Source of the DNA: an uncultured bacterium
GTDB taxonomy: Bacteria; Bacillota_I; Bacilli_A; RFN20; CAG-826
Direction: 5' to 3'
DNA length: 64,000 nt
Assembly (NCBI GenBank): GCA_949297805.1
Contig: CASFTG010000001.1
Location: 434,001 to 498,000, forward strand
The notes under the pieces were generated by a model. That model was not told where the DNA came from and did not search any database. It was given only the letters and a program-made list of their open reading frames with translations. Below, piece by piece: positions 49,456-58,448 of this stretch; within the stretch, counting starts at the first letter, position 1; every line of letters begins with the position of its first letter. A program made the position numbers and the translations under genes.

Positions 49456-49547
49456 ATTTATTACGCCATTTATTACGCCATTTATTACGCCACATTCTAA
49501 AAACACGCTTTTTATCGCCGCTCTTTCTAAAATTTATTACGCCATTT
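49456..49547 (-). repeat. GGCGTAATAAAT repeats (G-V-I-N array), non-coding
   Basis: On the minus strand three perfect GGCGTAATAAAT units (49456-49491) and a fourth (49531-49547) lie between cls and galM. They would encode G-V-I-N, close to the G-T-I-N linker of the AlbA_2 gene 44 kb away, but no gene contains them here. Confidence 0.8.
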
Positions 49548-49666
49548 TGACAGGGAAAAGAATCGAACGGCTCCGTTTTCTCTGTTTGCGCTTTTATCTT
49601 CCTATAGAAGGAAGATTTAATGGCGTTATCCCCCTTTGGGGCGATATAATCGTTTCTGGAAAAACT

Positions 49667-50632
49667 ATGGATATCAAAATAAGCAAAACCCCAACTTACG
49701 ATTTGCTGAACCTTACCCTCGATGACGGGCTCCAGGTGGGCCTAGTCGACGTCGGGGCGGGGCTCGCCTACGTTAAAATGGGCGAGGACTATTTGACCCG
49801 CCCGATCCCGACCGGGATCCTGCTCCGTTGCTATGACGGCAAGACCGTTGGCCCGATCGCCAACCGGATCAAAGGCGATACCTTTGAGTTCAATGGCCAA
49901 AGGTATCATCTTCCCGCGAATGAGAAGGGCAACATCCTCCATTCGTCCTCTTTGGCTTTGAACGGACGCCGCTTCACCTATAGCCATAAGATCTTGCCCG
50001 ATGGGAGTTTAGCCGTCTATTTCGCTTATTACCTATTGCCGGAAGAAGGCGAATTCCCTTCCCCGGTCGAGGTCTTAGTCACCTATACCTTCTATTCGAC
50101 CCATGGGTTCAGCATCCTTATCGAAGCCACCCCTGAGGCCGATTGCCCCTTATCGCTTACCAACCACGCCTATTTCACCTTAGGGGAAAAGGAAATCACC
50201 GGGGTTAAGCTCTTCCTAGACGCCGACTCAGTCGCGACTTATGACCACGAGCTGATCGTCCAGTCTTATGTCCCGGTTAAAGGAGCGACTGATTTCCGGA
50301 CCTTTAAAAAGATCGGGCAGGACATCCATTGCGACGAATTCATGGCCAACCCCAAACTCCATGGTTATGACCATTGCTTCGTCTTAGCCCATAAAAAACC
50401 GCATTCCTTAATCGCGGTCGGGAGCAAATACGCCATGGCCGTCCAAACCAACGCCGAGGCGATGCAGCTTTATACCTCCAATTCCCCCGATGCCCAAGGG
50501 ATCGTCCATGACTCCTTCGCCGTCGAGCCGGAAAAGGCCTTGGGCCCGGTGTCGCGTTATACGGTCAAGGGCAAGACCACCGATCAACTTTCGATCACTT
50601 ATTCATTCTTTAAAACGGAGGAATTGCGATGA
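49667..50632 (+). CDS. galM: Aldose 1-epimerase (galactose mutarotase)
   Basis: I start the gene at the ATG at 49667, because a TATAAT lies at 49645-49650 and the longer frame from 49547 starts in repeats. The 321-residue protein has the mutarotase pattern: N-R-I-K-G-D-T-F near residue 65, the L-T-N-H-A-Y-F segment with the catalytic His (~162-168), Y-D-H-C-F (~237-241) and a C-terminal catalytic Glu in F-A-V-E-P. It interconverts alpha and beta anomers of galactose or glucose. It opens the galM-galT-galK operon with 4-bp overlaps throughout. Confidence 0.9.
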   Translation: MDIKISKTPTYDLLNLTLDDGLQVGLVDVGAGLAYVKMGEDYLTRPIPTGILLRCYDGKTVGPIANRIKGDTFEFNGQRYHLPANEKGNILHSSSLALNGRRFTYSHKILPDGSLAVYFAYYLLPEEGEFPSPVEVLVTYTFYSTHGFSILIEATPEADCPLSLTNHAYFTLGEKEITGVKLFLDADSVATYDHELIVQSYVPVKGATDFRTFKKIGQDIHCDEFMANPKLHGYDHCFVLAHKKPHSLIAVGSKYAMAVQTNAEAMQLYTSNSPDAQGIVHDSFAVEPEKALGPVSRYTVKGKTTDQLSITYSFFKTEELR

Positions 50633-52119
50633 AGTTAGATCAAGCCGTCGCCGAGGCGCTTAGCTATGCTGAGTCGCATCTAGGGCTCGGGAAGCTCGGG
50701 CATTATTACTACCAGAACCTGTTGCTTCATGAACTTGGTCTTCCCAAACCCTATGAAGGGGAAATCGATGAGGAGCATATCGCCTCCCTCTCCTTACCCG
50801 ACGAGGTCATCGACCATCTAGTCGAGGCCTTGATCGATGAGAAGGGGATGGCGGTTGACGAGGCCGAACGGGAAGCGACTTATGTCTTAGGGCTCCTTTC
50901 CCCTGACCCCGACGCGGTCGATAAGCATTGCCATGAGCTCATGGGCAAAGGCGAAGCCAAAAAGGCCACCGATTACCTTTATTCCCTCTCGATCGAAAAC
51001 GGCTACATCGCCAAATCGAAAGTCGACAAGAACGTCTTCTTCACCGCCGATTATCCTTCCGGCCCAAGCTTAGAGATCTCGATCAATCTCGCCAAGCCGG
51101 AGAAGAACAACAAGGACATCGCCAAATTGTTCACTTTCAAGTCGAGCGGCTATCCCAAATGCATGCTTTGCCCGGAAAACCTCGGCTATGAAGGCAACCC
51201 CAAGCATCCGGCGAGGGAGAACATCCGTTACATCAGCTTGACCTTAGACGGCACCCCTTGGTACGTCCAATATTCCCCTTACGTCTATTACCCCGAGCAT
51301 TGCATCGTCTTCGCCCAAGACCATACCCCGATGGCGATGAACCGGCACATCTTCGCCTGTTTGCTCGATTTCCTCGATATCTTCCCCTTCTATTTCATCG
51401 GCTCCAACAGCGACCTCCCGATCGTTGGGGGCTCGATCCTCGACCATGAGCACTTCCAAGGCGGGGGCCATATGCTGCCCTTGCTTAAATCGAAGCCCCG
51501 GCGGGAATTCAAGATCGGCGTTGAAGGGGTCCGCCTCTACGAGGCCGACTTCTACGATACTTGCCTCGTCATCGAGTCCGAGGATAAGGAGAAGCTGCTC
51601 GACGTCGCCGAGAAGATCGACCTCCATTGGCATCTTTACACCGACGAGGAGAACGACATCATCCCCATCACCGATGACACCGTCTTCCATTCGACCGTCA
51701 CCCCCTTGGCGCGGAAGGTCGATAAGACCTACAAGATGTTTTTGATCCTCCGCAACAACCGGACCAGTGAGCAATATCCGGGCGGTATCTTCCACGCCCA
51801 TCCGGAGTACCATCACATCAAAAGCGAGGGCATCGGCCTAATCGAGGCGGCTGGCTTATTCATTTTGCCGGCCCGGCTCATTCGCCAGGCCAAGCAAGCC
51901 GAGGATATCGTCGCTAAGGGCTTAAGCAAAGAAGAAGCGCTGAAGCTCTACCCGGATATGGAGGGTTTCGACCCGTTGATTGAGCACCTCCGCCAGGGGA
52001 AGGACTTCCATTCCTATTTGGCCGAAGTGGGGCGGAAGATCCTCGGCAACGTCGCGGTATTTAAAGGGAAAGAGGGGGAGAAAGCCCTCGCTAAATTCGT
52101 CAGGAGGCTGAAGTTATGA
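50629..52119 (+). CDS. galT: UDP-glucose--hexose-1-phosphate uridylyltransferase, class II
   Basis: The 496-residue protein has the length and motifs of the Firmicutes class II GalT: F-T-F-K-S-S-G-Y-P-K-C-M-L-C-P-E-N-L-G-Y around residue 165-184, an N-S-D-L-P-I-V-G-G-S-I-L region and H-E-H-F-Q-G-G-G-H (residues ~276-284) with the active-site His. It transfers UMP between UDP-glucose and galactose-1-phosphate (Leloir pathway). It overlaps galM and galK by four bases each, so translation is coupled. Confidence 0.95.
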   Translation: MKLDQAVAEALSYAESHLGLGKLGHYYYQNLLLHELGLPKPYEGEIDEEHIASLSLPDEVIDHLVEALIDEKGMAVDEAEREATYVLGLLSPDPDAVDKHCHELMGKGEAKKATDYLYSLSIENGYIAKSKVDKNVFFTADYPSGPSLEISINLAKPEKNNKDIAKLFTFKSSGYPKCMLCPENLGYEGNPKHPARENIRYISLTLDGTPWYVQYSPYVYYPEHCIVFAQDHTPMAMNRHIFACLLDFLDIFPFYFIGSNSDLPIVGGSILDHEHFQGGGHMLPLLKSKPRREFKIGVEGVRLYEADFYDTCLVIESEDKEKLLDVAEKIDLHWHLYTDEENDIIPITDDTVFHSTVTPLARKVDKTYKMFLILRNNRTSEQYPGGIFHAHPEYHHIKSEGIGLIEAAGLFILPARLIRQAKQAEDIVAKGLSKEEALKLYPDMEGFDPLIEHLRQGKDFHSYLAEVGRKILGNVAVFKGKEGEKALAKFVRRLKL

Positions 52120-53282
52120 TTCTACTTGACTCGGTTTGGGAGAACTTCCCGAAAAACTGCTTCGAGGATCCGGAACGGGCTTATTTCGCCCATGGCCGGC
52201 TCGAGATCGTCGGCAACCACACCGACCATAACCATGGCGTCTGCTTAGTGAGCGGCGTCGACATGGGGACGACGGCCGCGGTCAGAAAACGCGACGACGG
52301 GGTCGTCAATATCGTCTCTAAAGGCTATGCCCCGGCCGAATTCAATATCAATGATGGCTTAGGGGTCACCGAAGAAGACGGCCATTCGCCTTTATCCCTT
52401 ACCAAGGGGGTGATGGCGCGGATGCAAGAGCTCGGCTTTAAGGTCGGGGGGTTCGATGCCTATATGGAAAGCGATATCTTCCCCGGGGCCGGGGTTTCCA
52501 GTTCGGCTTGCTTTGAATCGCTGATCGCCAAGATCGTCGATGACCTTTATAACGACGGGAACATGGACCCGATCGTCATGGCCAAAATCAGCCAATACAG
52601 CGAAAACGTCTATTTCAAGAAGCCCTCGGGGCTCTTAGACCAAATCGGGGCTTGCTTCGGCGGGTTGGTTTACGTGGATTTCAATGATCCTTCCAATCCC
52701 GAGGTCGAGCCCTTGCCTTGGAGTTTCCCTCTCCATGCCGTTTTGCTAAATTCAGGGGGATCCCATGCTTCCTTGACCGGGTTATACGCCGCCATCCCAT
52801 CCGACATGAAATCGGTCGCCGCCTATTTCGGGAAGGAATATCTTCGCGACGTCGACCCGAAGGAATTCTTTGCCCAACTTGGCCAAATGAGTGGGGTGAG
52901 CGAACTCGCCAAACTCCGGGCCACCCATTATTTTGGGGAGAATGAACGGGTCGTTCAGGCCAAAAACGCTCTTAAGAACGGGCAGCTTGATTCTTTCCTC
53001 GATGCCTTGCGCGAATCGGGCCGCTCGAGCTCGACTTTATTGCAGAATACCATGGTCCCGGGCCGTTATTACGGCTCGCCCCAAGAGGCGATCGATCGGT
53101 TGAAACCTTTCGTTGGGCAAGGGGCCATCCGGGTTATGGGCGGGGGCTTTGCCGGCTCGATCATCGCTTTCCTTTTCCCCCGCGACGTCAAGCCGTTCAT
53201 CGAGGCGGCCAAAGGCTATTACGGGGCCGCCGCCATCCGCGATGTCAATATGGAAGAAGGCGGGCCGCGCCGGATTCGCTAA
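52116..53282 (+). CDS. galK: Galactokinase
   Basis: The 388-residue GHMP kinase shows the galactokinase signature G-R-L-E-I-V-G-N-H-T-D-H-N near residue 28-40, the GHMP phosphate loop F-P-G-A-G-V-S-S-S-A (~125-134), and a late G-G-G-F-A-G-S (~347-353). It phosphorylates galactose at C1. The first residue run is variant (R-L-E-I instead of R-V-N-L-I-G-E-H), so the enzyme might prefer a related sugar, but the operon context supports galactose. Confidence 0.92.
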   Translation: MILLDSVWENFPKNCFEDPERAYFAHGRLEIVGNHTDHNHGVCLVSGVDMGTTAAVRKRDDGVVNIVSKGYAPAEFNINDGLGVTEEDGHSPLSLTKGVMARMQELGFKVGGFDAYMESDIFPGAGVSSSACFESLIAKIVDDLYNDGNMDPIVMAKISQYSENVYFKKPSGLLDQIGACFGGLVYVDFNDPSNPEVEPLPWSFPLHAVLLNSGGSHASLTGLYAAIPSDMKSVAAYFGKEYLRDVDPKEFFAQLGQMSGVSELAKLRATHYFGENERVVQAKNALKNGQLDSFLDALRESGRSSSTLLQNTMVPGRYYGSPQEAIDRLKPFVGQGAIRVMGGGFAGSIIAFLFPRDVKPFIEAAKGYYGAAAIRDVNMEEGGPRRIR

Positions 53283-53285
53283 ACT

Positions 53286-54170
53286 ATGCTGCTTGGGGTA
53301 AGCTTTGGCAATTTTCCCTATGTATTGGCGATTTTGTTGACCGCCGTCCTTTTCTATGCCTGCGTGGCCCTCTGCCACCGGGCGGGGAAGGACTTTTCCC
53401 ATAAATTCATCACCGTCATGGTCTGGGTCAACTTCGCCCTTCATTTTTTAAAGCAGCTTAACCCCTATTACGCGGCCGAATGGCCTTTCTCCTTAGCCCG
53501 AAGCACCGGGGAGAACCTCTGCGCGGTCTTAGTCATCATCACCCCTTTCCTTTGGCATTTTGGCAACGCCTATGTCAAAGACTATATGTATTACATGGGC
53601 ATCGTCTCGACCTTGGTCATTTTGCTTTACCCGACCTCCTTAGTCGAGGTCGACATAAGGGAGCTCGATGGGTTTTTGGAATACGTAAGGTTCTATTCTT
53701 GCCATCTTCCCTTATTGGTGGTCGCGGTCGTCATGGTCAACGAGGGGTTCCATAAATTGGATTACCACCGATTATGGGCTATCCCCTTTATGTTCTGCGC
53801 CGTTCAGGCCATCATCTTCCTCAATTCTTTGATCCTAAACCTTTGCTTATACCATTATTCCTGGGACTATTTCTTCTCGGTCGATGCCCCGGAATTCAAT
53901 TCCTCCTTCACCTTTGGGCCGGGGCATATGCTCGATCCGGTGCTCGGTTGGCTCTATCCCTACCTCCCACCCTATTTAATGACTTATCATTATGGGAATG
54001 AGATCCGGTTCACACCGGTCCTCTATCTGTTCTTGCCCATCTGCCTATTAACTGCCATCTTAGGCCCCTTGCTCGCTCTTCCTTATGAGTGGCGCCATAT
54101 GAAGGCCGATCGGGCAGCGATTGGCCAAAAAATAAAGATGGCCAAAGAAAAATGGTTGCATCGTAGGTAA
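53286..54170 (+). CDS. YwaF / TIGR02206-like integral membrane protein
   Basis: The 294-residue protein has about seven helices and the family segment L-A-R-S-T-G-E-N-L-C-A-V-L-V-I-I-T-P-F-L-W-H (commonly L-P-L-H-L-C and a conserved Asp/Asn in YwaF), then Y-Y-M-G-I-V-S-T and a final basic tail (K-M-A-K-E-K-W-L-H-R-R). YwaF proteins have no assigned role. It starts three bases after galK and has weak ribosome-site support. Its presence in a sugar operon may be incidental. Identification is by pattern only. Confidence 0.65.
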   Translation: MLLGVSFGNFPYVLAILLTAVLFYACVALCHRAGKDFSHKFITVMVWVNFALHFLKQLNPYYAAEWPFSLARSTGENLCAVLVIITPFLWHFGNAYVKDYMYYMGIVSTLVILLYPTSLVEVDIRELDGFLEYVRFYSCHLPLLVVAVVMVNEGFHKLDYHRLWAIPFMFCAVQAIIFLNSLILNLCLYHYSWDYFFSVDAPEFNSSFTFGPGHMLDPVLGWLYPYLPPYLMTYHYGNEIRFTPVLYLFLPICLLTAILGPLLALPYEWRHMKADRAAIGQKIKMAKEKWLHRR

Positions 54171-54215
54171 GGCCTACTCTTTAATAAAGGAAATCAACAG
54201 AAAGGACGCAACAAA

Positions 54216-55691
54216 ATGGAAAACAAACGGAAAGCCGGGCTCTTGGTCCCGGTCGCCTCTTTGCCCGGCGGGCATGGGGTCGGGGACTTCGGGGCCGATT
54301 GCTTTGACCTCATCGATTCCCTCGCTGAAGGCGGATTCACCCTCTGGCAAATCCTCCCTCTTAACCCTTTGGGCTATGGCCATTCGCCATACCAGCCCTT
54401 CTCGAGCTTCGCCATGGACGAGCTCTATGTCGACCTGTTCGAACTAAGCCAGCGGGGCTTATTGAAATCGCTCCCGCCGTTTGAAGACGGGATCAAAGGC
54501 AAAGTCAGCTATGAGAAGAGCCGGGAATACAAACTCCCCTTGCTCCACAAAGCCTATGAGGCCGAGATGGAGAAAGATCCCCATTGCCTTGATAAGTTCA
54601 TGAAGGACCATCCTTGGATCAAGGACTTCGCCGCCTTCATGATGTTCAAGCGGATCGATTCCCGTTCTTGGGACCACTGGGTTCTAGAGAATCGGGATTG
54701 GATCAAGAAAAGAACCCCCTTCCGGGGAGAGAAAAGGAAAGCCTACCTCTTTGAGGTCTGGCTCCAGATGACCCTTTACCGTCAATGGGACGCGGTCCAT
54801 AGCTATGCCAATAAGAAGGGAATCAAGATCATCGGCGATATCCCCTTCTACGTCGGCCATGACTCCTGCGACGTCTGGGCTAATCAGGATACGTTCCTGC
54901 TTGACCCCGAGACCCATCAGCCGTCTTTCATCGCCGGGGTCCCGCCTGATTATTTCTCGGCCACCGGCCAGCGCTGGGGCAACCCGATCTACGATTGGGA
55001 TAAGCTTAAAGCCACTAAGTATTTCTTCATCATCGACCGGATCGCCCAAAACGCCAAAATATACGACATCATCCGGCTCGATCACTTCCGGGCCTTCGAT
55101 ACTTATTGGAAGATCCCAGCCTCTTGCCCGACGGCGATCGATGGGCAGTGGATCGAGGCTCCGGGCTATGAGCTTTTCGATGAATTGCTTAAAGAATACC
55201 CCGATATCGACATCATCGCCGAGGATTTAGGCGACCTCCGTCCCCAGGTGTTGACGCTGCGCGACCATTATCATTTCCCCGGCATGATCGTCGTCGAATT
55301 CACCTTCGATGATGACGCCATCGCCCATAAGCCGGGGTATGATGAAGAGAATGCTGTCTGCTACATCGGGACCCATGATAACGCCACCGCGCGGGGCTAT
55401 TACTTATCCTTAACCCCCGAGAAGCAAGCCGAATGGCGGCAAGCCCTCGATGAGCATGATTGCCGCGACCATGACGTGGTCGATGCCCTCATCTCCTATT
55501 GCCTGAATAAGAAAGCGAACGCCGCCATCCTCTGCGCCCAAGACCTCTTAGGTTTAGGCGATGAAGCCCGGATCAATGTCCCGGGCATCGTCGATGACGT
55601 CAACTGGACCTGGCGGATGGATAGCTTAACCGAATTGAAGAAGCGGATCCTCGCCTTAAAGGAGAAGATGAAGGCGAGCAACCGCCTATGA
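54216..55691 (+). CDS. malQ: 4-alpha-glucanotransferase (amylomaltase)
   Basis: The 491-residue GH77 enzyme shows R-K-A-G-L-L-V-P-V-A-S-L-P near the start, Q-I-L-P-L-N-P-L-G-Y-G-H-S-P-Y-Q (residues ~45-60), D-I-P-F-Y-V-G-H-D-S-C-D-V-W (~208-221), the nucleophile in I-R-L-D-H-F-R-A-F (~287-295), the acid Glu in I-I-A-E-D-L-G (~334-340) and G-T-H-D-N-A (~388-393). It transfers maltosyl units between glucans in glycogen/maltose use. GAAAGGA lies 8 bases upstream. It overlaps rimO by four bases. Confidence 0.95.
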   Translation: MENKRKAGLLVPVASLPGGHGVGDFGADCFDLIDSLAEGGFTLWQILPLNPLGYGHSPYQPFSSFAMDELYVDLFELSQRGLLKSLPPFEDGIKGKVSYEKSREYKLPLLHKAYEAEMEKDPHCLDKFMKDHPWIKDFAAFMMFKRIDSRSWDHWVLENRDWIKKRTPFRGEKRKAYLFEVWLQMTLYRQWDAVHSYANKKGIKIIGDIPFYVGHDSCDVWANQDTFLLDPETHQPSFIAGVPPDYFSATGQRWGNPIYDWDKLKATKYFFIIDRIAQNAKIYDIIRLDHFRAFDTYWKIPASCPTAIDGQWIEAPGYELFDELLKEYPDIDIIAEDLGDLRPQVLTLRDHYHFPGMIVVEFTFDDDAIAHKPGYDEENAVCYIGTHDNATARGYYLSLTPEKQAEWRQALDEHDCRDHDVVDALISYCLNKKANAAILCAQDLLGLGDEARINVPGIVDDVNWTWRMDSLTELKKRILALKEKMKASNRL

Positions 55692-56968
55692 ACCTTTATT
55701 GCGTCTCTTTAGGCTGCGCCAAAAACCGGATCGACACCGAGATGATGCTCGCTTGCTTTCCCTCTAGCACCAAAATCGTCGACCGGCCCGAGCAAGCCGA
55801 CCTCATCCTCATCAATACCTGCGCCTTTATCCTTTCGGCCAAGCAGGAATCGATCAATACCATCCTGGAACTAGCCGCCTATAAGGCGAAAATCGCCGTC
55901 GTCGGGTGCCTAGCCGAGCGTTATTACGCCGAGGTCAAGGAAGCGATGCCGGAGATCGATTGCTTAGTCCCGATCCGCGATTACGCCCATTTAGCCGAAT
56001 ATCTATCCGATTTAACGGGGGAAAGGGGATTCAAACCCCTTGACCCCCTCGATCGGGTTTTAACGACTGCCCCCTTCGCTTCCTATCTTCGGATCAGCGA
56101 AGGGTGCGACAATTTTTGCTCTTTCTGCGCCATCCCTTATATAAGGGGGCGCTTCGTCTCCCGGCCCTATGAGGAGATCAAAGCCGAAGCTAAACAATTG
56201 CTTAGCCAAGGGGTGAAGGAGATCTCGCTTATCTCCCAAGACACCACGGTCTATGGGTCCGATTTCCCGGGCAAGAAGCCGGATATCGTCGACTTATTGA
56301 AAGAGCTCGACGGGATGGGGTTCTACTCGATCCGCCTTCTTTATCTTTATCCTTCCGAGATGAGCGAGGAATTGATCAAGACGATTGCTGCTAGCCGCTC
56401 CATCGCCCATTATTTCGACGTCCCGGTCCAATGCGCCTCCGATCATCTTTTGAAACTGATGAACCGGCATGGGGACGCCAAGCAGATGCGCGATCTTTTC
56501 AAAAAGATCCGGGAAATCTGCCCCGATGCGGTCTTGCGGACGACTTTGATTTCTGGGTTCCCGGGCGAAAACGAAGATGACCAAAAGGAAACCATCGAAT
56601 TCCTTCAAGAAGTCAAATTCGATCATATGGGTTGCTTCACTTATTCTCGGGAAGAAGGGACGGCGGCTTATTCGCTTCCGAACCAGATCAGTGAGAAGCT
56701 AAAGCAACAACGGAAAGACGAATTGATGAAGGTCCAAGCCGCCATTTCCTATCATAATAACCAAGAGCGGATCGGAAAGGTCTATGAAGGCTTGGTTATC
56801 GGAAAAGAGGGCGACCGTTATTTATTGCGGTGCGCCTATAACGCGCCTGATGACATCGATGGGGCCGTGACCTTCGCCTCTTCCAAATCCCATAACCCCG
56901 GCGATATCGTCAAGGTCAAGATCACCAATGCCGCGATCTACGACCTCGACGGGATCGAGGTTGAGTAA
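55688..56968 (+). CDS. rimO: Ribosomal protein S12 methylthiotransferase RimO
   Basis: The 426-residue radical-SAM enzyme has an N-terminal methylthiotransferase domain (S-L-G-C-A-K-N-R-I-D-T-E, first cluster Cys), V-V-G-C-L-A-E-R, the radical-SAM triad C-D-N-F-C-S-F-C-A-I-P (residues ~139-149), I-S-Q-D-T-T-V-Y-G and S-G-F-P-G-E. A C-terminal TRAM-like domain completes it. S-L-G-C-A-K-N and the S-Q-D segment identify RimO rather than MiaB or MtaB. It methylthiolates an Asp of ribosomal protein S12. Coupled to malQ by a 4-bp overlap, an unusual pairing. Confidence 0.95.
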   Translation: MNLYCVSLGCAKNRIDTEMMLACFPSSTKIVDRPEQADLILINTCAFILSAKQESINTILELAAYKAKIAVVGCLAERYYAEVKEAMPEIDCLVPIRDYAHLAEYLSDLTGERGFKPLDPLDRVLTTAPFASYLRISEGCDNFCSFCAIPYIRGRFVSRPYEEIKAEAKQLLSQGVKEISLISQDTTVYGSDFPGKKPDIVDLLKELDGMGFYSIRLLYLYPSEMSEELIKTIAASRSIAHYFDVPVQCASDHLLKLMNRHGDAKQMRDLFKKIREICPDAVLRTTLISGFPGENEDDQKETIEFLQEVKFDHMGCFTYSREEGTAAYSLPNQISEKLKQQRKDELMKVQAAISYHNNQERIGKVYEGLVIGKEGDRYLLRCAYNAPDDIDGAVTFASSKSHNPGDIVKVKITNAAIYDLDGIEVE

Positions 56969-57038
56969 AACCATCGTTAAACCGATTGTCAATTTATCGT
57001 TTGCCTGATAACATTAGTCCAAACTCAAGGAGTTAAAA

Positions 57039-57680
57039 ATGAAAAGAAAATCGTTGTTGTTGATGCTGCCGTTAGTGGCCCTCACTTTCTCTTGCGCCTC
57101 CTATGGCTCGGAGATCACCTTGGAGGAGGCCACTGAAGTCTACACCGACATCAGCAAACATACCCTCGACTGGAGCGAAGTCGAGAAGTTCACCATGAAG
57201 TCGAGCGGGGCTAGCGATGCCATAGTCGCCGGCGACAAGGAGAAAGGGTTCATCTATTCGGAATCCCCGGAGTCCACTGCCTATATCTTCCTCGCCGAGA
57301 TCGACGGGGAAGAGAAGATCGTCACGACTAATGGCGACACCTATACCGTCACCGGAGATGGTTCCGAATGGGATGCCGGATTCGCTTCCATCGTCAACAC
57401 CAGCCTGGCCACCTTCCAGGCCCTTGGACTGACCGCCATGGGCGCCGCCATTCTCGGCGGCGGGCTCAGCGAAGACGCGGTCACGTTCTATTCCAAAGGC
57501 GATGGTTCCCTCACCGCCAAGATGATGATCGAGGAAGCGGAAACCGTGGTCAGCTTCGATGATTACCGAGTCGTCGAGTTCAGCGGGGAAGATGAAGATG
57601 GCAATGACATGGTCGTTTCCATCTCTTATGACAAGTGTTCCGCGAAAGCCCCGAAATTAAGCGACTATAAAGCCGCCTAA
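57039..57680 (+). CDS. Lipoprotein of unknown function
   Basis: AAGGAG lies seven bases before the ATG. The 213-residue protein has a lipoprotein signal (M-K-R-K, hydrophobic core, lipobox T-F-S-C with Cys19). The mature part is acidic and strand-rich, with a Gly/Ala-rich central stretch (L-T-A-M-G-A-A-I-L-G-G-G-L). No family is recognised. A terminator follows, so it is transcribed alone or with rimO. It should sit on the outer face of the membrane. Confidence 0.7.
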   Translation: MKRKSLLLMLPLVALTFSCASYGSEITLEEATEVYTDISKHTLDWSEVEKFTMKSSGASDAIVAGDKEKGFIYSESPESTAYIFLAEIDGEEKIVTTNGDTYTVTGDGSEWDAGFASIVNTSLATFQALGLTAMGAAILGGGLSEDAVTFYSKGDGSLTAKMMIEEAETVVSFDDYRVVEFSGEDEDGNDMVVSISYDKCSAKAPKLSDYKAA

Positions 57681-57701
57681 TCATTAGCTTATATACTTAA
57701 A

Positions 57702-57725
57702 GGCCCTCGGATTGAGGGTCTTTTT
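57702..57725 (+). terminator. Rho-independent terminator
   Basis: GGCCCTC (57702-57708) and GAGGGTC (57714-57720) pair, followed by five T. Confidence 0.9.
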
Positions 57726-57935
57726 GCTCGTCATTTAGCTTTTCGAAAGCTTCTCGGCGGTTAGTTTTCCTCTCTTTTTGGAAATTTTGGCGTAGCTGCG
57801 TCGAACTATTTAGGAGACTTTAGAAAATACTCATAATTTAGGCGGTACACGGTTAGATACATACTTAGATGCATATTCTTGCCTATCGGTAGGAATATCT
57901 GGATATTCATTCTGGTTATGGTGAGCGATTTCCGG
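57726..57935. other. Intergenic region with operator-like palindrome
   Basis: No gene is seen. A perfect inverted repeat, GAATAT-CTGG-ATATTC (57893-57908), lies 28 bp upstream of the next promoter, and a GCATATTC occurs about 20 bp before it. These are candidate binding sites for a regulator of the flavodoxin operon. Confidence 0.4.
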
Positions 57936-57963
57936 TTGCCCAATCTCCTCCTCGACCTATAAT
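57936..57963 (+). promoter_or_regulatory. Promoter of the flavodoxin operon
   Basis: TTGCCC (57936-57941) and TATAAT (57958-57963) are 16 bp apart, followed by AAAGGAG and the start codon. Confidence 0.7.
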
Positions 57964-57980
57964 CGAATCGAAAGGAGCAG

Positions 57981-58448
57981 ATGAAAATGAAAACCCTTAT
58001 CTGTTATTTCTCAGCCTCGGGCGAAACGAAGAAAACCGCCGAGGCTTTGGCTTCCGTTTTAGGCGGTGACCTTTTCGAGATAACCCCGGTTCCACCCTAT
58101 AGCGAAGCTGACCTCAATTGGCGGGATTGCCATTCCCGTTCGACTCTTTTGATGAACGATGAATCGGCCCGTCCGGCCATCAAGGAGGACTATCCCGATT
58201 TAAGCGGCTATGACCGCCTCCTCATCGGCTTCCCCATTTGGTGGGGCGTCGAGCCGCGGGAGGTCGATACCTTCCTTGACGCGGTGAAACCCGCTTGCCC
58301 AATTTACGTCTATGCCACCTCCGGCGGCTCGCCGATCGAGACGGCGGTAAAGCATCTGAAGGCAACCTATCCTTCCTTGGATATACGCGAGGGAAGATTG
58401 CTGAATTTCGGCGTCAATGAAGAAACGCTGAAAGGCTGGATCGAATGA
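57981..58448 (+). CDS. Flavodoxin-family protein
   Basis: The 155-residue protein has the flavodoxin FMN phosphate loop F-S-A-S-G-E-T-K-K (residues ~9-17), Y-D-R-L-L-I-G-F-P-I-W-W-G (~75-87) with the tryptophans that stack on the flavin, and Y-A-T-S-G-G-S (~114-120). It matches the short flavodoxins encoded beside oxidoreductases or decarboxylases in Firmicutes. Two ATGs (57981 and 57987) follow AAAGGAG; the second has better spacing (nine bases). It overlaps the next gene by four bases. Confidence 0.9.
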   Translation: MKMKTLICYFSASGETKKTAEALASVLGGDLFEITPVPPYSEADLNWRDCHSRSTLLMNDESARPAIKEDYPDLSGYDRLLIGFPIWWGVEPREVDTFLDAVKPACPIYVYATSGGSPIETAVKHLKATYPSLDIREGRLLNFGVNEETLKGWIE

